From Muribaculaceae bacterium (GTDB lineage: Bacteria > Bacteroidota > Bacteroidia > Bacteroidales > Muribaculaceae), in the NCBI GenBank assembly GCA_009775535.1, contig VSPW01000007.1, forward strand, positions 1 through 25,079: DNA of 25,079 nt, in the 5' to 3' direction. How positions within the stretch are numbered: the stretch's first letter is position 1; every line of letters starts with the position of its first letter. Positions 7,039 to 14,286 of the stretch are shown in pieces. Made by a program: the position numbers and the translations under genes. The notes under the pieces are model-generated. The model was not told where the DNA came from. It saw nothing but the letters and a program-made list of their open reading frames with translations, and searched no databases.

Positions 7039-8892
7039 TTATTCCTGGTCGGAATCCCACCACACCGGTACGGTGGCGATGGCGGGGTCGCTCTGCCAGT
7101 TGGCGATGCTTAGGTTCGCGCCTGGCACTTGGGGTGCTATGGCGTTCAGGTTCGCCTGGTTGTAGCGTACCTCATGCGTACACTGTACCCAGCGGCGGGG
7201 GTGCTTGCCTTCTGGTACGGACATCTTGGCGTCGGCATTGAAGTCGTACTCGTAGGGGCGGTCCCAGTTTAGGAAAATGCTGGGGTCGTAGTCGTAGCGG
7301 CGCATGTCGTTGTACTGTTCTACGCTGAACATCATGGCCATGCGCTTCTGTGTCATGATTTTGCCCAGTGTGAGGTCGCCGGGTGTGCCTATGCCGTTTT
7401 CGATGTAGTTGTTGATGGCTGTCTCGTCCATCGGAGTGAACGACGGGCAATTCTTCAGTGAAGGGTCTTCTCCGCACCATGCAGACAGTTTGCTGTTCAT
7501 AAGGTCGATATGTGCTCGGATTCCGTCCTTGTATGCCTGGAATGCTTCGTTTGTCCGTCCGAGCTTGAACAGGACTTCTGCCTTGATGAAGCACGCTTCA
7601 TGGTAGCATGCGATGTAGCTCTGTGACGATGGGCGCGTGTAGAACGATCCTGACAGTGATGAGCGTTCCGTACCTGTGGTGTAGTTCTCCTTAAGGGCGA
7701 TCAGGCTCGGGCTCTTGCGGTGGCCTTTTGCGCCTGAGAGCTGTTCTACATAGATTGTGTCGCCTGCACGGGTGGCGATATCGGCTGTGAACTTGCCGTT
7801 TTTCCACAATATGGCAGATGGTCCGTTGTTGATGCGGATGTCGGACTGCATGTCTACGCCTTTTGAGCGGCGCCAGCGTCCGTCAGCGCTCCATTTTATG
7901 TCGGCCGGGGTGTCGCTGGATTTCTGTGAGCGTGCCCATGGCATTATCTTGTCAGCGCGCGGGTCTTCTATTCCGTATCCTCCGAAATTGGTGAAGTTGT
8001 CCTCTACAGTCTTTGTCACGAAATAGTTTGCGTTCATACCTACGCAGGAGAACAGCGGATGGTAGTATGTCTGTTCGTTCCACAAAATATCGGTAGTGCC
8101 TCCGGCCTGGTCGGTGTGGTTGACCAGCATGTTGTCGCTGTTGCCGGTATGGGCCTTTTCAAGGCATCGGAGTATTTCCTGTGCGTCCCATTTCATGTCG
8201 GCGGCATTTCCTTCGCCTTTTTTGATGAGGTGGTTGAGCCAGCGGGCCTTCAGGAGGTATGCGGCCTTTATCCAAGTCTGCGGGTTGCCGTTACCCCATG
8301 CATCGTTCATGGACAGTGGCATGGCTTTCGGGTCCTGGTCCATCGACAGGTATTCGATAGCCTTGTCGATGTCTTCGAGACATCCGGTGAATATTGTGCG
8401 GCCTGTGTCATATTTTGGTGATATTATACCCGGTGTGGTGGCTTCTTTGTAGGGCATCTCGCCGTAGATGTCGGTCATGAGCATGTAGCCGTAGGCGCGG
8501 ATGAGGTGTCCTGCACCGACATAGTGCCATGCGCGGTTTTCAGTGGCGCGTTCGATCATGTCTTCCACGTTTTTTGCTGCGCCTACGAACCAGAACTGGT
8601 ATACCTGGGTGGAACGCCAGTCAACGATGTGCCATTGGGCGTATTTACCTTGGTTGTTTGTGCGCAGGTTGTTTACCCAGTCGCCGCATATCATGTTGGA
8701 TGCGTGTCCGGCTATGTTATATGCATAGTTGGTGTAGTGTTCGACCCACACCAGTCGGTTGAAATACTGGGCGTCCTGGCTTCCGGCGTTGTTGGGGTCA
8801 TCGTTGACGTCCAGGTAGTCATCGCACGATGTCGCCATCATGATCCCTGCCACGCCTGCGAGTCCTATTATAGCTGATTTCAGAAATTTCAT
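7039..8892 (-). CDS. SusD/RagB-like outer-membrane nutrient-binding lipoprotein
   Basis: A 617-residue lipoprotein, the surface lid of a SusCD transporter, capturing a ligand outside the cell. The signal peptide ends in lipobox ATSC with acylated C23, followed by DD, an acidic pair typical of the Bacteroidetes surface-export signal. Next comes YLDVNDDPNNAG, the hallmark start of the SusD-like_2/RagB group, then TPR-type helices (LIRAYGYMLMTDIYGEMPY) and a C-terminal ligand-facing part. It is somewhat longer than many SusD proteins. It lies 41 bases behind the partner susC and ends at a strong terminator. No glycosidase, peptidase or sulfatase accompanies it, so the ligand (glycan, peptide or other) cannot be inferred. 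Confidence 0.95.
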   Translation of the reverse strand: MKFLKSAIIGLAGVAGIMMATSCDDYLDVNDDPNNAGSQDAQYFNRLVWVEHYTNYAYNIAGHASNMICGDWVNNLRTNNQGKYAQWHIVDWRSTQVYQFWFVGAAKNVEDMIERATENRAWHYVGAGHLIRAYGYMLMTDIYGEMPYKEATTPGIISPKYDTGRTIFTGCLEDIDKAIEYLSMDQDPKAMPLSMNDAWGNGNPQTWIKAAYLLKARWLNHLIKKGEGNAADMKWDAQEILRCLEKAHTGNSDNMLVNHTDQAGGTTDILWNEQTYYHPLFSCVGMNANYFVTKTVEDNFTNFGGYGIEDPRADKIMPWARSQKSSDTPADIKWSADGRWRRSKGVDMQSDIRINNGPSAILWKNGKFTADIATRAGDTIYVEQLSGAKGHRKSPSLIALKENYTTGTERSSLSGSFYTRPSSQSYIACYHEACFIKAEVLFKLGRTNEAFQAYKDGIRAHIDLMNSKLSAWCGEDPSLKNCPSFTPMDETAINNYIENGIGTPGDLTLGKIMTQKRMAMMFSVEQYNDMRRYDYDPSIFLNWDRPYEYDFNADAKMSVPEGKHPRRWVQCTHEVRYNQANLNAIAPQVPGANLSIANWQSDPAIATVPVWWDSDQE

Positions 8893-8933
8893 ATGTTGTC
8901 TGTTGTATTTTTATTGTTTGGGATAGGTCTTTT

Positions 8934-11900
8934 TTAGAAAGTCAGGTTTATGCCGAAGGCGAAGCTTGCAGTAGCGGGTACTCCGCAGTAGTCGAACCCT
9001 ACTGAAGAAGAACCGCCTACGCCTGCACCGGAGGCTGCTACTTCGGGGTCGCCGTCATAGTTAGTGAACAGCAGCAGGTTGGTGGCCGAGGCTGTTACTA
9101 CGGCACGCTTTATTGCCTTTGTCTTTGCAAGGAGTGTGCGGGGCACATCGTAGCTCAGGGATATTGAGCGGAGGCGCAGGCTGTTGACCTTGGTGACGTA
9201 GTTGGCCGTCTCGCGTGGGTAGTATGTGGTGTAGTAGTCCTTGATGATATTGTATCCGAGTGTGGGCACTCCGTTGTAGTTGTATATCTGGTCAGGCTGG
9301 TATTCGTAGTGGCGTTCCTCGTAGCTTCCGTCGGCGAGTTTCACCACACCGTCTATTGTGAGGGGTTGCTGGCGTACATCGGCAGAGAACTGGCTGGTGC
9401 CGTATTCTGTCATCTTCCATTTTGTACCGTTGAACACTGCCCCTCCAACGCTGAATTCCCAGAGCATGTTGAATGTGAAGTCTTTCCAGCGCAGTGAGTT
9501 GTTCCATCCGCCGGTGAATTTCGGCTCGCGGTTGGCGATTTCAAGGGTTGAGTTCGTGTCGCAGGAAGGCATGCCCTTGGCGTCAAGTATCACCTTGCCT
9601 TTGTGTTCGCCTTCAGGGACGCGTGTCCATTTTGTGCCGCCGATGGCCATGAATGTGCCGTTGTTGAACGATACGGCCTTTGCGCTTCCATACTGAACAT
9701 CCGTGAGGTACAGCAGGTCGAGTCCGGCAACGAGGTTCTCGATGCGTCCGCGGTTTCCGGCCATGTTGATAGATGTTTCCCACGTCCAGTCTTTTGTCTG
9801 TACGGGCACTCCGCTGATTGCAAGTTCCATACCTTTGTTGAGTACGTTGCCGGCGTTGAGCGAGTTCTTGATAAAGCCTGTGGCCTGTGATGTACGCGGC
9901 ACCAGTATCTGGTTGTTGGAGTCGTTGGTGTAGTATGCGTAGTCGAGCTTTAGGCGGTTGTTGAAGAACCTGAGTTCTACACCGATTTCAGTAGATTTTG
10001 TCATTTCGGGCTTGAGCAGGTTGTTGCCTTGCTGTATGCTGTTTCCGGCCCCCTGCATGTCGCCGATGAAGCCGCCTATCGGAGATAGTGTGGTAAGTGT
10101 CTCGTAAGGGGAAGTGTCCTTGCCGACTTTTGCCCATGATGCGCGTATCTTACCGAATGTAAGGAAGCTGTCACCACCGAGCCATCCGTGGTCCTGAAGG
10201 AATTGTGTGAACACTACCGCGCCGCTTACAGATGGATAGAAGTAGGAGCGGTTTGCCTTGGGGAGTGTGGATGTCCAGTCGTTGCGGCCTGTCACTGTAA
10301 GGAACACTGTGCTCTTCCAGTCGGCGCGGAATTCACCGTAGACGCCTACAAGGCGCTTGCGTGATTTCTGGTAGAGGCTTCTGAGGTCTTCCTTGGCGAC
10401 GTTGTTGTAGGAATAGAAGCCAGGTATGATGAAGTGCGTTCCCATCAGTCCGGTGCTCTTGACGGATGTGTTGTCGGTCGATGTACCCAGCAACAGGTTG
10501 AGCCCGAAATCCCCGAATGTCTTGCTGAAGTTGGTCATTAAGTTGGTAGTGATGTAGTTGTAGCGGGTTGTATTGTCGCTCATCATACCGTCTTGCCATT
10601 CGCTTTTTGTCACGCTCCCAGGGGATATGAATTTAGAGAAGTCGGTTGTATAGTTGTCAGTGCCCATACGGAAGTTTACCCACCACCATGACGCAAGGTC
10701 GGCCTTGATGTTTATGCTTCCAGTGAATCGAGTAGTCTTGTCGTGTAGCTTCGTGCGGTTGAGTATCCAGTATGGGTTGTCTTCTTCTTCCCAAGGGCTC
10801 AGGCCGCTTACCAGGCTCACGCGCTTGCCGGCCTCGTCTTCGTAATACCCCATGTCGTCAGAAGTGCCGAATGTGTATAGGCGTTGTATTGCCCCTGAGC
10901 CTTTTGAGTCGTGGAGTCCGGATGAAGTCAGTGTCTTGTCGGTACGTGATTCGGTGTACGCTGCGTTTGCACCGAATGTGAATATCTTCCAGCGCTGTTC
11001 GCCGTTGAATCGGAATGCGGTCTTGGTATATCCGGTGCGCTTTACCACACCGTCCTGGTCGAAGTATGACCCTGACAGGTAAAAGTTTCCGGAGTCGTTT
11101 CCGCCGGCTACGCTGATTGTGCTGTCCCATATGCCGCCGTTCTGGAAGAACCCGTCCAGATTGTCGTATGTAACAGCATTTTCATCGTTGCGCAGTCCCC
11201 ATGATTTGTATTTATTGGGGTCGAGCACAGAGCCGATGTAGTTTTTGTCGGCATCATATTGTTCCATAATGACGCCACGGCCGAATGTTGTCTGTGCCTT
11301 AGGTACGTCTTTTACCCATGATGTTGTATATCTGGTGGAGAAGTTGACTTCGACGTTGCCGCTTTTACCTTTCTTGGTGGTGATGAGGACCACGCCGTTT
11401 GCGGCGCGCGAGCCGTAGAGGGCCGATGCAGCCGGACCTTTCAGTACCGACATGTTCTCGATATCCTCTGGGTTGATGTCCATTACGCGGTTGGATGAGG
11501 TAGTGGCGGATGACAGAGACCCGTCAAACGCTGAATTGCCGCCTACAGATGTGGAGTTGTCGTATATGATGCCGTCAACAACGAACAGTGGCTGGTTGTC
11601 GCGGGTCTCGGAAAGTGATGTGCCTCCACGCAGTATTATCTGTGCGCCTGCGCCTGCCGCTCCTGATGATTGTGTGATGTTTACGCCCGCGATCTTGCCT
11701 GAAAGGGAATTGAGCGCATTGGCGGTCTTGTTTTTCATGAGTTCATCGGCTGCGATGTCGTCGATGGCGTACCCGAGCGATTTCTTGTCCTTACGTACAC
11801 CCATAGCGGTGACTACGACTTCTTCAAGGTTTGTGGCATCGGGATGCAGTGTCACTACCATGCCGTCTGACGCTGCTGCCTCAATTGTGTGGTATCCGAT

Positions 11901-12164
11901 ATAGCTTATTTTCAGTATTGCCCCAGCTTGGCAGCGGATTGAGAATTTGCCGTCGATGTCTGTGGTTGCCCCGCCGGAACGGTGTCCTTTTTCTTTGATG
12001 TTTGCCCCGATTGCGGGCTCACCGTTTTCATCGACCACAGTACCGGTCACTGTTACTGTCTGCCGGCTGCTCTGTGTCTGCGGTTCTGCCGATGCTGCCG
12101 CAGGGAACTGGCTGATAGAGAAACCTCCAAGCAGCAGAAGGCTAGAGATTAACTTTTTTTTCAT
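8934..12164 (-). CDS. SusC/RagA TonB-linked outer-membrane transporter
   Basis: A 1076-residue TonB-dependent outer-membrane channel that imports the ligand captured by SusD. The signal peptide covers residues 1-26 (hydrophobic LLLLGG, cleavage near AAASA). A carboxypeptidase-regulatory-like domain spans about 36-110 (VTGTVVDENGEPAIGANI, ISYIGY). LEEVVVTAMG (113-122) starts the TonB-box/plug region, followed by plug motifs (RGGTSL, LFVVDGI, NPEDIENMSVLKGPAASALYGSRAANGVVLITTK in two parts) and the beta barrel, ending in aromatic F at the C terminus. There is no extra N-terminal STN (secretin/TonB short) domain, so sigma/anti-sigma signalling through this protein is unlikely. It leads a two-gene operon with susD. 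Confidence 0.97.
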   Translation of the reverse strand: MKKKLISSLLLLGGFSISQFPAAASAEPQTQSSRQTVTVTGTVVDENGEPAIGANIKEKGHRSGGATTDIDGKFSIRCQAGAILKISYIGYHTIEAAASDGMVVTLHPDATNLEEVVVTAMGVRKDKKSLGYAIDDIAADELMKNKTANALNSLSGKIAGVNITQSSGAAGAGAQIILRGGTSLSETRDNQPLFVVDGIIYDNSTSVGGNSAFDGSLSSATTSSNRVMDINPEDIENMSVLKGPAASALYGSRAANGVVLITTKKGKSGNVEVNFSTRYTTSWVKDVPKAQTTFGRGVIMEQYDADKNYIGSVLDPNKYKSWGLRNDENAVTYDNLDGFFQNGGIWDSTISVAGGNDSGNFYLSGSYFDQDGVVKRTGYTKTAFRFNGEQRWKIFTFGANAAYTESRTDKTLTSSGLHDSKGSGAIQRLYTFGTSDDMGYYEDEAGKRVSLVSGLSPWEEEDNPYWILNRTKLHDKTTRFTGSINIKADLASWWWVNFRMGTDNYTTDFSKFISPGSVTKSEWQDGMMSDNTTRYNYITTNLMTNFSKTFGDFGLNLLLGTSTDNTSVKSTGLMGTHFIIPGFYSYNNVAKEDLRSLYQKSRKRLVGVYGEFRADWKSTVFLTVTGRNDWTSTLPKANRSYFYPSVSGAVVFTQFLQDHGWLGGDSFLTFGKIRASWAKVGKDTSPYETLTTLSPIGGFIGDMQGAGNSIQQGNNLLKPEMTKSTEIGVELRFFNNRLKLDYAYYTNDSNNQILVPRTSQATGFIKNSLNAGNVLNKGMELAISGVPVQTKDWTWETSINMAGNRGRIENLVAGLDLLYLTDVQYGSAKAVSFNNGTFMAIGGTKWTRVPEGEHKGKVILDAKGMPSCDTNSTLEIANREPKFTGGWNNSLRWKDFTFNMLWEFSVGGAVFNGTKWKMTEYGTSQFSADVRQQPLTIDGVVKLADGSYEERHYEYQPDQIYNYNGVPTLGYNIIKDYYTTYYPRETANYVTKVNSLRLRSISLSYDVPRTLLAKTKAIKRAVVTASATNLLLFTNYDGDPEVAASGAGVGGSSSVGFDYCGVPATASFAFGINLTF

Positions 12165-12332
12165 TTAAAGAGGTTTATTATAAGTGAATGTTTTTATTTT
12201 TTTGATGTTTGGCTATCTGCGTGCAAATGTCTTTCCCTATGTCTGTATATCGGTTTAAGCCGTCAGCACTATGATATTGGCGGCAAAATTATATAATATA
12301 TGTTATATTTTTATACGAACGAACCTCTTTAA
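12165..12332. repeat. 11-bp inverted repeat around the susC promoter
   Basis: TTAAAGAGGTT at 12165-12175 abuts the susC start codon, and its exact reverse complement AACCTCTTTAA lies at 12322-12332, just upstream of the likely promoter. The arms are 146 bases apart. Only the proximal arm would be transcribed from the predicted start, so this would act at DNA level, if at all. Confidence 0.5.
12284..12291 (-). promoter_or_regulatory. susC -7 box
   Basis: On the minus strand, TAATTTTG (12291 down to 12284) matches TAnnTTTG. The start point would be near 12277, giving susC a leader of about 110 bases, long for this window. A -33 box is not obvious in the AT-rich stretch upstream. Confidence 0.6.
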
Positions 12333-12372
12333 CTGTTTTTATGTTTATTGTACATATATTTAGTAATACATA

Positions 12373-12410
12373 ATATCAAACGCCGGGCATTGGAGTCCGG
12401 CGTTTGATGT
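12373..12410 (-). terminator. Hairpin downstream of the Crp-family gene
   Basis: CAAACGCCGG (12377-12386) pairs perfectly with CCGGCGTTTG (12397-12406), extended by T-A and A-T pairs to about 12 bp and a G-T pair at the loop. It lies 23 bases past the crp-like stop and upstream of the susC promoter. The minus-strand sequence after the stem (ATATTATG) is AT-rich but lacks a solid T-run, so efficiency is uncertain. Confidence 0.6.
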
Positions 12411-12432
12411 TGTTGCGTTAATGTAATGTGGT

Positions 12433-13128
12433 CTATTCCCCTCCGTCGGTATAGTGGTGCAGGAGTGCGACAAGAGCCCGCCGCTCCACTACCTTTATTT
12501 CATTTTGGGTGTATTCGATCATGCCTTTCTGTTTCATGTTTTCCAGGGCGTTTAGGAAGGACGAGCGCTGGACTCCGAAGAAAGAGTAGAGGTCTCGCTG
12601 GCGGCATGTCAATACTATGTCCTTTCCGTTGGGCTGTGAAAGGGCTGTTATCCACAGGGCGATACGTTCTTCGATCGACCCTTCTGTCAGGGCGAGAATC
12701 CCGACTACAGCTTTCTGTGCGTTCATGGACAGGATATTGAGCACATTGAAAAGGAATACCCTGTCGCTGTTCAGTATGTTCAGGTAGTCGTTTTTTGATA
12801 TCTGCAGGATTCCGGTGGTTTCCTGTGATGTCACCATGCAAGGGTAGGATGTATACCGTCCGAACAGGAAATCGGGGGCTATGACGTTTGACGGGCCTAG
12901 CGTCTGGGCAACCCTGAAACGTCCGTCGGAGTTAACGACTGTGGACCTTACGCTGCCTGATATTATGAACATCACGTGTGTGCAAGGGTCACCGGCCTTT
13001 ACGATAATTTCTCCCTGAAGGTATTTCAGGAAGTGGAATTTGGAAACCTCTACGATTTCCTCGATTTTTTCTCGGCTGACGCCCTTGAAGAGCGGGAGAC
13101 CCAACAATATGTCAAAAATGCTGTCCAT
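12433..13128 (-). CDS. Crp/Fnr-family transcription regulator
   Basis: A 231-residue DNA-binding regulator. A cyclic-nucleotide-type beta roll covers about residues 12-115 (GEIIVKAGDPCTHVMFIISGSV). A dimerisation helix and a C-terminal winged helix-turn-helix with recognition segment RDLYSFFGVQRSSFLNALENM (residues 178 onward) follow. The phosphate-binding cassette expected of a cAMP receptor (GE-x-A/L plus R-S/T-A) is not visible, and there is no N-terminal Cys cluster of an iron-sulfur Fnr, so the effector is unknown. It lies 79 bases downstream of the BASS transporter gene on the same strand, and may be co-transcribed with it. A 26-bp near-palindrome between them is a candidate operator. 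Confidence 0.9.
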   Translation of the reverse strand: MDSIFDILLGLPLFKGVSREKIEEIVEVSKFHFLKYLQGEIIVKAGDPCTHVMFIISGSVRSTVVNSDGRFRVAQTLGPSNVIAPDFLFGRYTSYPCMVTSQETTGILQISKNDYLNILNSDRVFLFNVLNILSMNAQKAVVGILALTEGSIEERIALWITALSQPNGKDIVLTCRQRDLYSFFGVQRSSFLNALENMKQKGMIEYTQNEIKVVERRALVALLHHYTDGGE

Positions 13129-13168
13129 AATAGTTGTATTGAGTCGTTGTTTTGTATGAGTAAATTTG

Positions 13169-13194
13169 AAACAAACGCGGACACGCGTATGTTT
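13169..13194 (-). promoter_or_regulatory. 26-bp near-palindrome between the BASS and crp-like genes
   Basis: AAACAAACGCG (13169-13179) and CGCGTATGTTT (13184-13194) are inverted repeats matching at 10 of 11 positions around GACA. The centre is about 54 bases upstream of the crp-like start. It could be a dyad operator for a dimeric regulator, possibly autoregulatory, or a hairpin that attenuates read-through from the BASS gene; on the minus strand the stem ends in TTTGTTT. Confidence 0.5.
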
Positions 13195-13207
13195 AATTGA
13201 TATTAAG

Positions 13208-14125
13208 TTAAATGCCCTTTTGGCGGGTTTTAAGGTATAATTGCAGGGAATTTATGGTGTTTTGCCATGCCACATATGCCGCCGGGGCCACAGATGCTAT
13301 GGGGTTAAGGTAGGTTAGTGCCATCCAGATGGCCAGGACTGTGTTTTTCTGCCCCAGTCCCTGAGCTCCTGCTATGCGGTCGCCGCAGCGCCTGCCTATC
13401 ACCCGTCCTGCATAGAATTGCGCCATGCACATCAGTGCCGCCACAAGGGCGAGTGCGGCCATTTCCGGTATACGTCCAGACGGCTCGTCCATTATGAAGC
13501 TTACCGCACGCCCCACCACGATGAAAAGCGATACTGCCCATATGTAGAACGATACGGACTGGTGTGAGGCGATGGCCTTGTGTACGCCCGGGAGGGTATA
13601 CAGCAAAAAGAATGCCAGTGCCAGCGGGACGATTATGAGCGGGAAAACTTTTATTCCGATAGTAAGGAACGATGTGGCCAGTGTGCCTGTTGCCGCATGT
13701 GCCCCCGTGATGGCAGGGAACAATATCGGCGCTGATATAGCGACGGCCATATTGCTTATTATAGAGAATGTGGCCAGCCGCGGCACGCTACCCCCCAGCA
13801 TGCCTGTTATGACCGGGGCTGCGGTGGCTGTAGGGCAGAATACACATATGAATGCCCCTTGTGCTACATCGGTGCTGAACGGACTGAGCGCCAGGTATAC
13901 GGCGATGCTGCCGAATATCTGTATGGAAAGAAGTAGCCACGAGAGCCTTGTTACCTTGAATTCGGACGGCTTTACCTTGCAGAATGTGACTAGAAGCATC
14001 ACAAAAATGAGATATGGGGCAAGAAAGGCGATTTTGTCTATGAAACCGTGGAACAGGATGCCTCCAAGCATGGCTATTGGCAGCATCCATGGCTTTATCA
14101 TCTGACGGATATGACCGAAATTCAT
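13208..14125 (-). CDS. Bile acid:sodium symporter (BASS) family transporter
   Basis: A 305-residue inner-membrane transporter with about nine to ten hydrophobic helices, of the SBF/BASS family. Landmarks are the N-terminal helices MLPIAMLGGILFHGF and LAPYLIFVMLLVTFC, the CPTATAAPVITGMLGG segment in the middle, equivalent to the discontinuous-helix substrate crossover, and GAQGLGQKNTVLAIWMAL near the C terminus, the family's GxxxxNTxLA second crossover. Bacterial members carry bile acids, pantoate or other organic anions with sodium; the substrate here cannot be assigned. The -7 box lies only 4 bases from the start codon. The gene is divergent from the GH3 gene and followed by the crp-like gene. 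Confidence 0.9.
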   Translation of the reverse strand: MNFGHIRQMIKPWMLPIAMLGGILFHGFIDKIAFLAPYLIFVMLLVTFCKVKPSEFKVTRLSWLLLSIQIFGSIAVYLALSPFSTDVAQGAFICVFCPTATAAPVITGMLGGSVPRLATFSIISNMAVAISAPILFPAITGAHAATGTLATSFLTIGIKVFPLIIVPLALAFFLLYTLPGVHKAIASHQSVSFYIWAVSLFIVVGRAVSFIMDEPSGRIPEMAALALVAALMCMAQFYAGRVIGRRCGDRIAGAQGLGQKNTVLAIWMALTYLNPIASVAPAAYVAWQNTINSLQLYLKTRQKGI

Positions 14126-14129
14126 TCGG

Positions 14130-14160
14130 CAAAGTTACCTAATATTATCCGAAAGGCAAT
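14130..14160 (-). promoter_or_regulatory. BASS gene promoter, start codon at the start point
   Basis: On the minus strand, TAACTTTG (14137 down to 14130) fits TAnnTTTG, with ATTG (14160 down to 14157) as -33 box at 19-base spacing. Only CCGA separates the box from the ATG at 14125, so the mRNA probably begins at or next to the start codon. Confidence 0.7.
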
Positions 14161-14274
14161 AAAAAAGTTAAAACGTGCTGGTGTTGATATGATTGCGACA
14201 TTCCATAGGGATACATGCAGTGTCGGGCGCATATTTTTTACATCTGTTGAAACCCTATTTAGGAATAAATGTGT

Positions 14275-14282
14275 TATCTTTG
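14275..14282 (+). promoter_or_regulatory. GH3 operon -7 box, close to the start codon
   Basis: TATCTTTG fits TAnnTTTG and is followed by TCAG and then the ATG at 14287. No -33 box at the usual spacing is clear; GTTG at 14246-14249 is 25 bases away. If this is the promoter, the message is leaderless or nearly so. Confidence 0.5.
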
Positions 14283-14286
14283 TCAG

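Noticed and set aside
12373..12410. Hairpin as a riboswitch or attenuator in the susC leader
   Set aside because: It lies upstream of the predicted susC start point and fits better as the end of the crp-like transcript.
14269..14286. ATG six codons upstream for the GH3 gene
   Set aside because: It is overlapped by the -7 box, so it would not be on the transcript.
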